From Liopterus haemorrhoidalis (taxonomy: Eukaryota > Arthropoda > Insecta > Coleoptera > Dytiscidae), in contig OZ020624.1 of assembly GCA_963971575.1 (NCBI GenBank), forward strand, positions 9,634,625-9,698,624: a DNA stretch of 64,000 bases. The letters run 5' to 3'. The notes under the pieces are model-generated. The model did no database searches. It was not told the DNA's origin and saw nothing but the letters and a program-made list of their open reading frames with translations. The translations under genes were made by a program, and so were the position numbers. The stretch's first letter is position 1, and every line of letters starts with the position of its first letter. Shown here one piece after another: positions 35,097 through 45,789 of the stretch.

Positions 35097-35329
35097 TAGG
35101 GCCGAAACTAGCTTTTTGGGGCCCTGGGCAAGATTTTATAATTGGGCCCTAAACATTATATAGATAATACATGTGATGGCAAAAAAAAAAAATCTGTCCT
35201 CACTTCTAAAATACAAGTAATGACCTAAAAAAAAGGTCTTCACCCAAATACAATTATTATATTATTATGCCAATATTTTCCTTCCTGGGCCCCGGGCCTG
35301 TGCCCCTGTTGCCCCTATTTACGGCACTG
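35097..35329. mobile_element. Degenerate hAT-like MITE
   Basis: The left end AGGGCCGAAACTAGC with a GGGGCCCTGGGC block mirrors the right end CAGTGCCGTAAATAGGGG with GGCCCGGGGCCCAGG (reverse-complemented). The flanks do not give a convincing octamer. Inside (35190-35255) is a short stretch like the AAAAAAGGTCTTCAC minisatellite of the VNTR MITE family. Confidence 0.45.
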
Positions 35330-35331
35330 GT

Positions 35332-35860
35332 AATTAGTATCAAAATTCCACACAAGATGGCAGATCAATGTCCATAATGTTACTGACACTATATATATGA
35401 CAGTCTGGCCATGAAAATACTTTTGTAAAATACATCAACTCTGACTTAATATCACTTAAATCTAAATAACCATAATGGTAACCATGAAAAAATTCAAAAA
35501 AATTATACATTAGGTACAGATACTGTATACTATGAAGTCATATCGGTATTTAGTACCATAATTCCATACAAGATGGCAGAGCAATGTCCATAATGTTACA
35601 ATAAGCGCGGTAGCACTATTAGTTTTAAATGGAAAAATAAAATAATCTTTGCAGAAACAGTAAATTTTTGTGAAAATATTCCCAAAAATTTACTCTCTCT
35701 GCAAAGTTTATCTTATTTTTCCATTTGAAACTAATATTTATTTACAATCCTAATGGCGGCGCTGTCACCATTACCCAGACTGTCATGCATACAGTATACG
35801 TAATATTATGGACATTGCTCTGTCTTGCTGTGTGAAATTTTGGTACTAAATACCAATAAA
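35332..35860. repeat. Three-copy inverted/direct repeat around a hairpin
   Basis: A ~55-bp block (GGTATTTAGTACCA, then CAAGATGGCAGAGCAATGTC and CATAATGTTAC) occurs on the plus strand at 35332 and 35548 and inverted at about 35800-35855. Between the last two lies an imperfect hairpin, 35618-35737, with arms ATTAGTTTTAAATGGAAAAA and its complement. This looks like a compact palindromic element with an extra partial copy. Confidence 0.5.
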
Positions 35861-36216
35861 GCATCTTAGGATAGTGCCGGTACATAATGTACGAGCATAT
35901 ATATTTTTTTTTAGAATTATGCCTGATGATTACTTTGACAACGTAAAATAGCTCGACTATCATGGTTATTTAGATTTGACAGTTGAGCTGATGTATTTTA
36001 TAAAAGTCTCTTCATTTAAACATGACTTTCATTTACGTATTTTATAAGAAGAAAGCGTACATTTGATAATTATTGGCATTGACAGTTGGTTATCATGACA
36101 ACACTAGTGCTTAAAAGTGCAATTTTAGGCAATAATTGGTGCATAAAGTGTGTACTTTAAGCACGGTGGCAAAGTATTTTTCACGCTGTCATAGAAATAA
36201 AACATATTATGGCTTT

Positions 36217-36236
36217 TTGCGTTAGCGCTAACGCAA
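36217..36236. repeat. Perfect 20-bp palindrome TTGCGTTAGCGCTAACGCAA
   Basis: This is an exact, loop-free palindrome in otherwise AT-rich DNA with no matching terminal repeats nearby. It could be a transposon relic or a protein-binding site. Confidence 0.5.
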
Positions 36237-37074
36237 TCTAAAATGTTCTTCCCAAGTGGTAAATAAAAAATAAATGAATAAATAATATAAATAAAAATAA
36301 ATAAAACTTTCTGATAAGAATAGACAAAGTGAATTTATTTATTCCTCTTTTAGGAACTTCATGACTAACGTACCAGTCTTTATTATTATTTATAAACTTA
36401 TACGAAAAATGGAATTTTTTTGCTTTGCTAGTTATATTTAATATACTGAAAAATTACTAAATAACACCGATAATAAGAAGAAAGTAGCCTGAACATAGTT
36501 TTTTACTGCCTATACTTAATGATTATTTTTTAAAGAAAACAACTTTACTTACTATAATATAAAAACAATTGCAACAAAGTGTGTAACCTTACGTTTCCTG
36601 TCGTGCATTGTAGTTCGTGTACTATGGTTATATCAATAAGAAAATATGTTTATCTTCATGTAATTTTCCATAAAGTGCTGCTAAATTACAGTTCCCGTTT
36701 CGCTTCCATAACCACCCTGCATCCTTCACAAAAGTACTAAAAAAAAACTGAAGCTAACAGTAAACCACAGTTCATCCCAATCTATAAGGCACAGTTTTAT
36801 AATAGAAAAATACGCAAAAAAATACGAACAAATTATGAAACGTAAGGCTATGAGGACACATATTTAAATTGAGTAAAATGATGGATGGGCCCCATTAGCG
36901 CTCATAAGATTTATGTAGTGTGTCAATTGTTTGGATGTATGTTTAGTTTGAGGCGCATTGTTGCTAAGTTCAAATACCTTAAGTAGTCAGCAGTGGCGTA
37001 ACTCACTGCCTCAGGCTTTGGGTTCAAATTAATAAATACTGCCACTTCTTCCTTTATTTTCGAAACGTTAAATA

Positions 37075-37979
37075 ACGGGTGTTTTTTTTAGAGGTATAGA
37101 ACTTTAAGTTGGCATTACTGTTCAAGATGGCGACCGATTTAACAGCTGTCAAGTGATTTATTCTCAGTTTGGTTTGGCAATTCATCATGAATAGACTCAC
37201 GCCTGAACAACGCTTGCAAATAGTGCAATTTTATTTCGAAAATAATGGTTCTGTGCGGAATACGTATCGCGCACTACGTCCATTTTATCGTCGACAAAAT
37301 CGTCCATCAGAGCAGTTAATTCGATTAACCATGGAACGTTTTCGCACCACGTTTACTCTTATTGATAACTCGCATCCCCAGAGACGCCGTACGGTGCGTA
37401 CAGAAGAAGCTACCGTACTTCTTCAAAAACGATGATGGCCAGAACGTTACAGTCAATGGTGATCGGTATAGAGCCATGATTACTAACTTTTTCATTCCTG
37501 AATTGAACAGCCATGATGTCCAGGAGCTGTGGTTCCAACAAGACGGCGCAACATGTCACACAGCTCGTGCCACAATCGATTTATTGAAAGACACGTTTGG
37601 TGACCGCCTAATTTCACATTTTGGACCTGTGAATTGGCCTCCAAGATCTTGTGATTTAACACCGCTGGACTACTTTCTGTGGGGCTATGTAAAGTCATTG
37701 GTCTATGCGGATAAGCCACAAACGCTTGACCATTTGGAAGACAACATTCGCCGTGTTATTGCCGATATACGGCCACAAATGTTGGAAAAAGTCATCGAAA
37801 ATTGGACGTCCAGATTGGACTACATCCGAGCCAGCCGTGGCGATCATATGCCAGAAATCATATTTAAAATGTAATGCCACAAGATTATCTTTCGAATAAA
37901 AAAAAATTCATGTCAATCGAATAATCCATCGTTGTTTTATTGCAATTTAAAGTTCTATACCTCTAAAAAAAACACCCAT
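37075..37979 (+). mobile_element. Internally deleted DD41D mariner element
   Basis: The inverted termini ACGGGTGTTTTTTTTAGAGG and, reversed, ATGGGTGTTTTTTTTAGAGG extend through TATAGAACTTTAA. TA lies on each side (37073-37074 and 37980-37981). The element is 905 bp against roughly 1.3 kb usual for the family. It holds both ends of a transposase gene and is defective, as detailed in the CDS entry. Confidence 0.9.
37187..37874 (+). pseudogene. Mariner transposase gene with central deletion
   Basis: From the ATG at 37187 the frame gives MNRLTPEQRLQIVQFY, the helix-turn-helix DNA-binding N-terminus, up to RRRTVRTEE near 37410. There an internal deletion joins it out of frame to YFFKNDDGQNVTVNG and the catalytic C-terminal half. 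The second catalytic Asp is in WFQQDGATCHTA (around 37535-37560) and the third in PRSCDLTPLDYFLWG (around 37645-37685). Exactly 41 residues lie between them, so this is the DD41D (rosa-type) mariner group. The first catalytic Asp is lost with the deleted segment. The C-terminus ends MPEIIFKM and the frame is otherwise intact, suggesting a young deletion derivative. Confidence 0.9.
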
Positions 37980-38240
37980 TATAATGTCTGTTTGGTAATG
38001 GATGTGAGAACTGATTTAGGATTAAAAAATTAAGTGTAGCTAATGCATTTTAAAGTGTTCTATATTTTATTTAAATTAAATAATTTAAGTATGTGCTCAT
38101 TTACTCCTAAATTATTGTTTTTAATAAATTATCTGAATTTTAAATTAAAAGTCAACTACAATAATCCCTCGCCATCCGCATATTTTTATTTCGCGGTTTT
38201 TGTTCCACGCGGTTGTGAAATTCTATTTAAAAATACTTAA

Positions 38241-39142
38241 GTGGGGGGGGGGTATGGTTAATTTTGCATTTTTTAAGCATATTTTTAAGGACGATTTGTG
38301 GAAATCTGGTAAAGGTAAGCTAAATGGGTGAAAGTCTATCTTAAAGAACAACACTTGAAGAGTATTGCGTTAAATTTTTATTGAAAAATATTGAAAAATG
38401 AGCCATTGGCGTCATTTTTTAGTAAACACTCCAAAAAAAAAAGTTGATTTGCGGTGTACACGATATCTAGTGACACAATCATCTGAAACATATAATTCAA
38501 AAAGTTTTGGTTAGTTTAAAAGTTTCTTCAGGTAGTGACGTCGAGTTTTTTTTATTAAATTGAGTTTTAAATTTTTGGTACGACTTTAAAGTCAAAAAAT
38601 CGAAAAAAAAAAACGTAAAAAATCGTGTTTGGTAATCGGAAAAGTGGTTATAAAAAAAAAAAATATTCAAAATAAAAGCAAAAACTCAACGTCACTACCT
38701 ATTAAAATGATTTATAAAGAAGTGTGCAAAATTTCAGAAAGATCCATTCATTAGTTTTTGAGTTATGATGTACACCGCATCAAAAAAAGCTATTTTTCAG
38801 AAAACGCGTTTAAAAATAAAGAATGTTTTTATACAGAAAGCTTATATACAAGTATATTTCAATATATGTATCAAAGATATTCGTCACGAGTCCCCTCTCT
38901 AAGAGTATAAAGCAGCTGATATCGATATTAAAGCCACATGCGCACAAAAGCGATACAACGACATACATACGATAGGCGCGAAAAAACAAATAATAGGTAC
39001 TAGTATTAAAATGAGTATATCTCAGTCAATTTTGTTCCGATTAACTTGAAATTTTAATGGGATACTCTTGAAGATATATACAATTGAATAAGTCAATAAA
39101 AAAAATTTGAAAAAACATCATCAAAAATACCATACTCCCCCC
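38241..39142. mobile_element. TTAA-flanked element with G-run termini
   Basis: TTAA lies immediately outside both ends (38237-38240 and 39143-39146). The termini are GTGGGGGGGGGGTATGG and, reversed, GGGGGGAGTATGG. TTAA duplications occur with piggyBac and Kolobok superfamilies, and the G-rich terminus does not decide between them. The core has inverted GCGGTGTACAC/TGTACACCGC motifs (38451-38462 and 38771-38780) and no transposase. At 902 bp it is non-autonomous. Confidence 0.7.
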
Positions 39143-39477
39143 TTAAATAACGTAGCAATGAAAAGTAGTAGCTGATTGTCATGGGAATATGCTCCTAACA
39201 CTTTGAACGTCATACCTTATTCGCGACAAGTTTGACAGAACGTAATTCCCGCGGATAACGATGAATTACTGTATTCTATGAAAGGTGGAAGAATTATAGC
39301 ACAGTTAAATAATATATTGTAGAGCCAAAGTATATTTAAAGAAATCTGTTAAGAGCAAAATATAACAGTGAAATTTTTTCAAAAATACATCCGAAACAAT
39401 CCTCAAGTTAGTATAACCGAAATTGAGTTAAAGAACGAAATAAAGCATTCGGGAAGTTATGGTTGTAGAATAAAGTT

Positions 39478-40145
39478 GTTCATGAACGACCGGCTCACTG
39501 AGCCGGATCAATACACTGACCAAAGAGAGTCGGCTTACCATATTTAAAGGAACCGGCTCACGTTTCACTGCACTGTTTGAGGGATTCGGTTGAACGTTTG
39601 TGGGATTGTGAGCTCTGACTGTAGTGACTTGGATCGGTCATTATATCGAGCTTCGTGAGTGTTCGGCTTGTGATGTATTATACTTATAGCAGCTCTTAAT
39701 TCAGAATTGAATGAGTAATTGTGAGTAATCGTGCACTCGCGTTATCCTTGTGTTAGCCTACAGAAGCCTACTTAAATCTAAAATGAAATATTTATTTTAT
39801 TATTAACCCGGCAGTTGAAAAATTACAACAAAGTTAAATAAATTACTTATTTAGAATCTTATTTATTTACCTTCTTTATTTATTTATTTTTTTAAAGCAA
39901 AAGAGTGAGGGGGACTGAGAGAGGCGGAGTTTGTCAACAAGACAAGAATTCATAAATGCAAATACATGTAGTTGGAGACGTACCACTTACATATTGGAAA
40001 ATAAAAATCATGTTGAAGAATAAGTAGAGGAACTGACTGATGTTCTAGCGAGTTGATTCCCTGGGGACCCATGGCTCAGTGGGTCGATTCGCTGAGCCGG
40101 TTCAGTAACTGAACGATGTTAGTCCGCGAACTGAGCCGAAATGCC
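39478..40145. mobile_element. GGCTCACTGAGCCGG repeat element, copy 1
   Basis: The left part GTTCATGAACGACCGGCTCA and GTACACTGACC-like blocks match 61425-61650. The right part carries GGCTCAGTGGGTCG, CGCTGAGCCGGTTCAG and AACTGAGCCGAAATG, an inverted version of the left motifs, so the element is bounded by imperfect inverted repeats. The other copy begins TAGAGATGGGTCGTTC, a hAT-like end that is not preserved here. There is no ORF. Confidence 0.5.
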
Positions 40146-40149
40146 CATA

Positions 40150-41455
40150 ATAGAAACAAAATAACAAGTTTTCGTCATGAATACTATGAAAGAGTAGAAA
40201 AAATGCAGGTCTAGAAAAGAGCTAGCTGGTTGAAAGGAATCCGAAATGAGATGCACAAAAGAGAACTGTTTATACCCAGTTCGAAATGCAGAAATAGTAA
40301 AAAAATCACGTGAAAGATTGAAGTCGCTACCCTACTGGCTGTCGCATAAAATTAACTGCTCCACAGCCGAGTTCGACAAATTTTATACGTGAACATTGTA
40401 TGATTACTACTTCTTGATTCCGAACAGAGTATAAGAGCAATGTCAGTATTAACAACAGTGCAGTTTGGTAATCAAAAAAATATTAATACACAATTTGTTT
40501 CCTTCAGTTTTGGAAATAAAAAAGTCCATGAAAGGTGAGTTTTTCATGCTAGTTCAGTTATTGTTTCATCAAATCTCGTAGATTACACCGATCAACAGGA
40601 ATTTTAAGTCTGGGTTCTGCATATCTGATTTTTATTTCTTCCACATTATTAATTAAAGAAAAAATAGTTTTACCCAAAAAAGTTTTCCTTTTGTAGCTAT
40701 CAGAATGAAATTACGGATTTTAAGAAAATTTCCCTTTTTTCAGACCTTTATTGTATATAAAAATAATACAAACTTTTGTTATGAATTTGAATCAGTTTTA
40801 TTTACAAGAAAACCATTCGAAACAAACAACTACTGTAACAGAATATATGAAAACGTTTAGAAATGATTATTTTTCGTATTTCTTCTGTGATTGTATGGAC
40901 TTTCTCGTATTAGCCCCCAAATATAGTCCCCCATCATACTCTCATTGTATCTCCTTCCGAATAGGCTCCCATGTTATCTTTAAATTGGTCCAAGTACGCA
41001 TGTAACATATGCACTTTAAGGGACATTCTGCTACCCATGAGCTTAAAGTTACCAAGCATGGTTGCAATAAGCTCTTAGTAATTATCTGCTCTGTTGTTTC
41101 CGAGAAAACCATGAACCACTGCTTTCAGGCTTTCCTTTCATGAGTATTGAGTATCTGTGAAAATTAGTCACTGGCCATTATTTTCTTTATTTATGGTCCG
41201 ACAAAAATAAAGGTAGCAAGGATATTTAGTATAACCGCCTATGCAAGGCGATCGGAATCTCATGCATTCGTTCTGACTGGCGTCTTTTCATAGACAGTTC
41301 TACAAAAAGATTAAAAGCTGCCCTTCTTCACAATGGAAATAAATTTCTATCCCTTCCTTTGGCTCATTCCGTAATGCTCAAAGAAAATTACGAAAGTGTG
41401 AAAAATGGTGCTTGAGAGTTTAAAGTATGATGAGTATACCTGGCCAGTGATAGGG
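40150..41455. other. Non-coding stretch
   Basis: No gene is supported. A 27-nt segment at 40508-40534 is bounded by AG and GTGAGT but is not phase-compatible with the candidate exons, so I did not call it. Confidence 0.3.
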
Positions 41456-41464
41456 GATTTTAAG

Positions 41465-41511
41465 ATGGTTGGATTTTTGATGGGATGCATTCCCATCAGA
41501 AATCCAACCAT
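41465..41511. repeat. 47-bp inverted repeat (ATGGTTGGATTT hairpin)
   Basis: The arms ATGGTTGGATTTTTGATGGG and CCCATCAGAAATCCAACCAT pair with one mismatch around a short TGCATT centre. Confidence 0.6.
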
Positions 41512-41519
41512 TCTCTTGT

Positions 41520-42340
41520 TTTGATAAATTCGCCCCAAATATAGCAGGATGACATCGTGTTTACAACTTTTTGACGCCATTATTTGGATCTGCCGCCACA
41601 CAAAATGCGTTATATCGCTGCAATGCGCATGCGCATACCGACTGAGAACCACGTAAGTGAAATACCACTTGCTTTCCACCCGCTCGTCCCCACCCTTACT
41701 TAATATAACGCGCTTCTCCTTATATGGTCATAAAAATAAATAAATATATATTGATCGTTGTAAAATGTGCAAAAGCAAAGTTTTTCAAAAATAAACGAAG
41801 GTTTTAGTTATTTTTCGATATAAAGAAAATAGTCATTAAAACAAAGACTCTAAAAAATTTTTTTGTTTTGTTGACCTGTGTTATTTATACCAATTATTGC
41901 TTTACTATTTTTTATAGTTTGTCCTGTAAGTTTTAAATGTATTTACATTAGATTTAACGATATTTTATATACGTCTGCAGCCACAGTTGTTAACAGTTGT
42001 TACAGTAGTATAATAGTGAGAGAATGGCAAAGAATGACTGTTATAGTGATCGGGTAGCTTGTTTTGAACTTTGACATATGGTGAACGTAATGTACCGAAA
42101 CAAACTTCGGTTATGAACGACTCAAAGTCTTTTGACCGTGATATTACTATGAACCTATTTGCTGCAATAAGTACTACTTGTGGCAAACAGAGTGGGTTTA
42201 TATTTTGATAAATAAATTAATCAAAAAACGAATAATTACGAAAATGTATTGGTGAATTCTGGAATATATAATCTCATGGAACATATATATTAATTGTTTG
42301 CTTTTTATAGCCAGAGAGAAAAAAAAATCACAAAATTAAT
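41520..42340. other. Non-coding stretch
   Basis: Nothing is recognised here. Confidence 0.3.
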
Positions 42341-42351
42341 CTGTCGTTTAA

Positions 42352-42910
42352 TTAATTTAAAAAAAATTGACAGTCAGAATAGACAATTCAAGGAGCGCAG
42401 GGAGATATAAGGAGGTCAGAACTATAGGGGTACCAAGCTACTTGAGGGGAGAAAGAGGAAGGTCAAAAGGGAGAGTTAGGAGGATTGCGAGACTAAGGTG
42501 CGGGAATGAAGAGAGAGGAAATAGATACTTGAGGAAACAGGCGGATAAGATGTGCAGGATGTGCGGGGAGGAGGAGGAAGATATAGAACACCTCGCGAAG
42601 AGGTGTAGAGAGATGACAGTATGGTCGGGGAGCACATTAGACCTGTTGCACGAAGATGGAAGGGGGGAGAGGTGGGCGAGAGAATTAGAGGCAAGAAGGA
42701 TGGAGATTGGGGAAGGATAACAGGAAGGGGAAACGGAAAGAAGAAAGAAAAGAGAATAAAATATTGTAAAATGTAAATTGTATTGGTGGTTATTGTTATG
42801 TATTTTTGGATTGATTGTTTTATTTTTTATTTTATTTTTATTTTTTTGTAAATGTTAACACCCTGAACGCCGCAAGGCTTAGGGGAATAAAGAATATATA
42901 TAATTTAAAA
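42352..42910 (+). pseudogene. 3' end of a non-LTR retrotransposon
   Basis: The frame through 42367-42720 encodes an Arg/Glu-rich C-terminus with ARLRCGNEERGNRYLRK and CRMCGEEEEDIEHLAKRC, a C-x2-C-x8-H-x4-C motif found at the C-terminus of several LINE clades. The 3' untranslated region ends CCTGAACGCCGCAAGGCTTA and GGGAATAAAGAATATATATA, a recognisable LINE 3' end. Its purine-rich, G-rich codon use contrasts sharply with the surrounding AT-rich DNA. All upstream domains are missing, so it is a 5'-truncated copy. Confidence 0.8.
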
Positions 42911-42954
42911 AAAAATAGTTCATTGTTTAATAGTAACGTTGACCAGTCTTAATT

Positions 42955-43115
42955 CTCATTTATAATAGATCCATAACACAAGCATAACATCGTACAAGAA
43001 TCACAGTACTCTCTCTGTTCTGTTTATACACTGATGTTCAGAACAGTAACGCCTCTTTGTACACATATTTACGTTCATACCATGTATGAAGTTCTGTATC
43101 TATATAAAAAGGGAT
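42955..43115. repeat. Further TTTATAATAGATCCATAAC MITE copy
   Basis: It begins TTTATAATAGATCCATAAC as in the cluster at 29838-30555 and has GTTCATACCATG near its other end. The right terminus is degraded (TTCTGTATCTATATAAA). Confidence 0.5.
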
Positions 43116-43119
43116 TAAT

Positions 43120-44035
43120 TTTAAGTATTAAATATTTGAGGCTGAGTCGACTCTAAAGCTGACTGCACAAAAAAAGTAGGGCACCTAGGCGTTTGAAACT
43201 TTTAATTAATTATTATTTTTTTTTTTTTTTGACTGACACATTAATTTTTCCAATTGCACATTTAAAGAAATATTTTTTGCCAATCAAAATTTCTCACCTC
43301 TTCCGACCTTTCACAAAACCACAGAGTTCTGCAGATATACGATTGAGTAATCCTGATCTAACCAATAACTAAACTTTTGCGTAAGCTCTTTACTTATTTG
43401 TATCAATTACATTAAGCAAAAATTAAAATGGAGTTGCATTTATATTGAATAAATATTTATTATATATAATTTTGTCCCATAAAAACAAATATTAGTAGCA
43501 AATTAAACCATATTAATTGACTGTTATTTACACAATTTATATAAATATTTATATAAAAACAGTACATTACCGTTAACATAAATTGAATTTATCCAAAAAA
43601 TCACAATATTTATTTATAAAACCGTATAATTATTTCCTTAAACCGCACCTTAACATATGCCACTTAGGTTCATATCCATCAGGAGTGCATTTGCATTTAA
43701 GTCATCAAAACAGTCAAATCGTGACGCTCCCAGTGCCTCTCGTACAGATCCTTTTAACTCCTAATGTACTGAGGATCTCATACTGAATCACATTACATAC
43801 GCCAGACGCCTCCATTGCTTCTATTTCACTTAACGATGACATTACTCACAAAACAAGACACTATTTACCGTTCATGATGATGATCGTGCCTGTCTTCTTT
43901 TGTACAACTCGCAACACGGAAAACAGATCTTAAAGTTTTTCATTTACATGATAAAACGTACTTATCCTTTCATTAGTTGCAGGACAATCTGAATCAAATT
44001 ATACCATTTCCAAATAAATCATATTCTTATATTAA
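43120..44035. other. Non-coding stretch
   Basis: Nothing is supported beyond a T-run near 43213. Confidence 0.3.
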
Positions 44036-44285
44036 TTTATTTATAATATTGTCACAATTATGATATAATTGTATGCTAATGTCCCAATTCCTTGAGCGGC
44101 CTTTAGGCCGTGAAGGTCGCGGTTGCCGACTTGCGGTTTTGGGAATTAAAGAATGTGCAAATTGTTCCGTGTTTGTTAACATAAGTTTTGAACTACTCTC
44201 TAATGTGTTGATAAACATTATTCAATTGTGCCGACTATGGTCTTTAATTGCTGCCAATAATTACATAAATGAATAATGTTTCCAA
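44027..44285 (-). repeat. Left arm of large inverted repeat, ORF on minus strand
   Basis: This arm is about 90 percent identical to the reverse complement of 44715-44960. On the minus strand it has a 63-codon frame (44218-44027) beginning MFINTLESSSK and containing RPKGRSRNWDIS. The right arm has the equivalent frame on the plus strand, with conservative-looking changes. I do not recognise the product. Confidence 0.65.
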
Positions 44286-44710
44286 AACAATTGAGGTAGG
44301 ACTTGACGTCATAGTGTCCTGGTTAACAGTTATAAAATGGTCTTAGGGAATAGAGTCGGGAGTCAGTTATTCATTGAGAGTCAGTTATTCATTGAGAGTC
44401 AGTGATTCATTGAGTCAGTTAGTTATTCATTCGACCATTTTTGTGAGCACGCTACCCGAGGACCAGCCCAGCTGTTCAAGTCACCAACCCGAGATGTGAG
44501 TGCCGTCTACAGGGCTTCTCCACGTGTCCGCCTCGTGCGGATACATGGGGTGGTTCGACCGGTCCTGGAGAAGCCGAGGCAAGAACGGGACTTACATCAG
44601 CTACTAACAGTCAACACCAGCAGCCATTTTGACAATTAATTGTATTGTATTGTAAAATTATTATTATATAATAAATTTTGTAGAAAAGATGTCCGTTCTT
44701 GAATCCACCA
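44286..44710 (+). repeat. LTR-like core between the inverted arms
   Basis: This spacer is not palindromic. It has a TATA box (TATAAAA at 44331), then three GAGTCAGTTATTCATTGA-type tandem units (44353-44420) and a GC-richer leader with CGGATACATGGGGTGG. A T/A-rich end contains ATAATAAATTTTG near 44670, suitable as a polyadenylation signal, and it closes CCACCAGTGACA. That order resembles a solo LTR, but no clear terminal duplication is seen. Confidence 0.4.
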
Positions 44711-44967
44711 GTGACAAACATTATTCATTTGTGTAATTGTTGGCAGCAATTAAAGACCATAGTCGGCACAATTGAATAATGTTTATCAACACATTAGAGA
44801 GTAGTTCAAAACGTATGTTGACAAACACGCAACACTCTGCACATTCTTTAATTTCCAAAACCGCAAGTCAGCAACCGCGACCTACACGGCCCAAAGGCCG
44901 CTCAAGGAATTGGGACATTAGCATACAATTATATCATAATTGTGACATTATTGCTACATACCAATAA
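44711..44967 (+). repeat. Right arm of large inverted repeat, ORF on plus strand
   Basis: This is the inverted partner of 44027-44285. The open frame at 44779-44967 starts MFINTLESSSK and includes RPTRPKGRSRNWDIS. Both arms' ORFs point away from the central LTR-like core, so a promoter there would sit between two divergent frames. Confidence 0.65.
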
Positions 44968-45329
44968 TCGCTACATGCCAATATTCATCAATTACGAAAC
45001 ACCACTGTACTATAAGAAGAAATGAAAACCTACAAAATCTGTACTGAAACAAGTAAACGAGTGGTTAACTATAAAACAAAATAAGAATAACACCATGGAA
45101 GGAACTTGTATATGAATTCCGGCAAGAAATAAGAAGAAAATAAGAGGAAGAAAACCAAAAAGCGGATGGGAGCCACAGGCGAGCACCCAGGTTTTATTCT
45201 TAGGGGAAGCTCAGAAGGCCTTTTTCTTGAAAGCACCTGTAAAAATTCGAAATTTTTAAAATGAAAAAGAACCAATGGCCCGCTTACATCTTTGAAAAAT
45301 ATCAAATGTACGTGTTTAATGATGTGAAA

Positions 45330-45505
45330 ACAAGATAAGAACAAAGATATCCGAGAACTGTACTCAAAATCGACTACCATACAAGAAATGAGAAGTAGAC
45401 GATTACAGTAGATAGGACATGTGGTGAGATGAGATCGCAAGAGATAGAGAGATAAGCTAACTGAAGATCTAATAAGTATTGGTATGCAGGACACATGGAA
45501 GACCT
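45330..45505 (+). pseudogene. LINE C-terminal fragment
   Basis: Translated with stops, the segment gives a RRLQ-IGHVVR pattern, the RLRWIGHV motif near the C-terminus of many non-LTR polyproteins. GAAGATCTAATAAGTATTGG and GACACATGGAAGACCTGAC follow. The same block recurs at 60760-60800 and in the LINE piece around 48325. Confidence 0.55.
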
Positions 45506-45683
45506 GACAAATTGTGTGCAAATTTACACTTCATACCAATTTTTTAATATAGGTGGTCTCTGAGAATTTTTAAAAGAGTTCACATTTGGCCTCACTCATA
45601 AAAAATCCTTCGTTTTACTCTGGAACGTATAAGTTCTTTTTATAACAATAGATCTGCTATTAGTTAATCATTAAATATTTTAG

Positions 45684-45789
45684 GAGGTTTTTGAACAAGT
45701 CGAAGATATTCAATCTTTCCGAGATCATCTTTACTATTTTGATATTACATCCTCTTTCATCTTTTGTACCAGACACTATAATTGTCATG
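45684..45789 (+). CDS. Candidate second coding exon, first membrane span of an ABCA-like protein
   Basis: A 106-nt segment lies between a TATTTTAG acceptor and a consensus donor GTAAGT at 45790. Two of its three frames are open. Joined in phase to the exon at 22404, one gives WRFLNKSKIFNLSEIIFTIL followed by ILHPLSSFVPDTIIVM, a basic loop followed by a hydrophobic span, like the first transmembrane segment of ABCA lipid transporters. The other frame gives EVFEQVEDIQSFRDHLYYFD and also joins in phase. I favour the first because it continues a start codon and has membrane-protein character. No ATP-binding domain is in the window, as it would lie far downstream. Confidence 0.45.

Larger units (their letters stand above)
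22444..45683 (+). other. Putative 23-kb intron
   Basis: If the exons at 22404 and 45684 belong together, everything between them is one intron starting GTGAGT and ending ATTTTAG. It is packed with MITEs, hAT, mariner and LINE remnants in both orientations and contains no intact gene. This is inferred from the splice signals and phase compatibility only. Confidence 0.35.

Noticed and set aside
37492..37880. Minus-strand ORFs opposite the mariner transposase
   Set aside because: They are shadows of the plus-strand coding frame, which carries the conserved motifs.
40508..40534. 27-nt AG...GTGAGT segment as a micro-exon
   Set aside because: Its only useful frame (FGNKKVHE) needs two upstream bases, incompatible with the candidate exon at 22404 in either frame. 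It is too short to stand alone.
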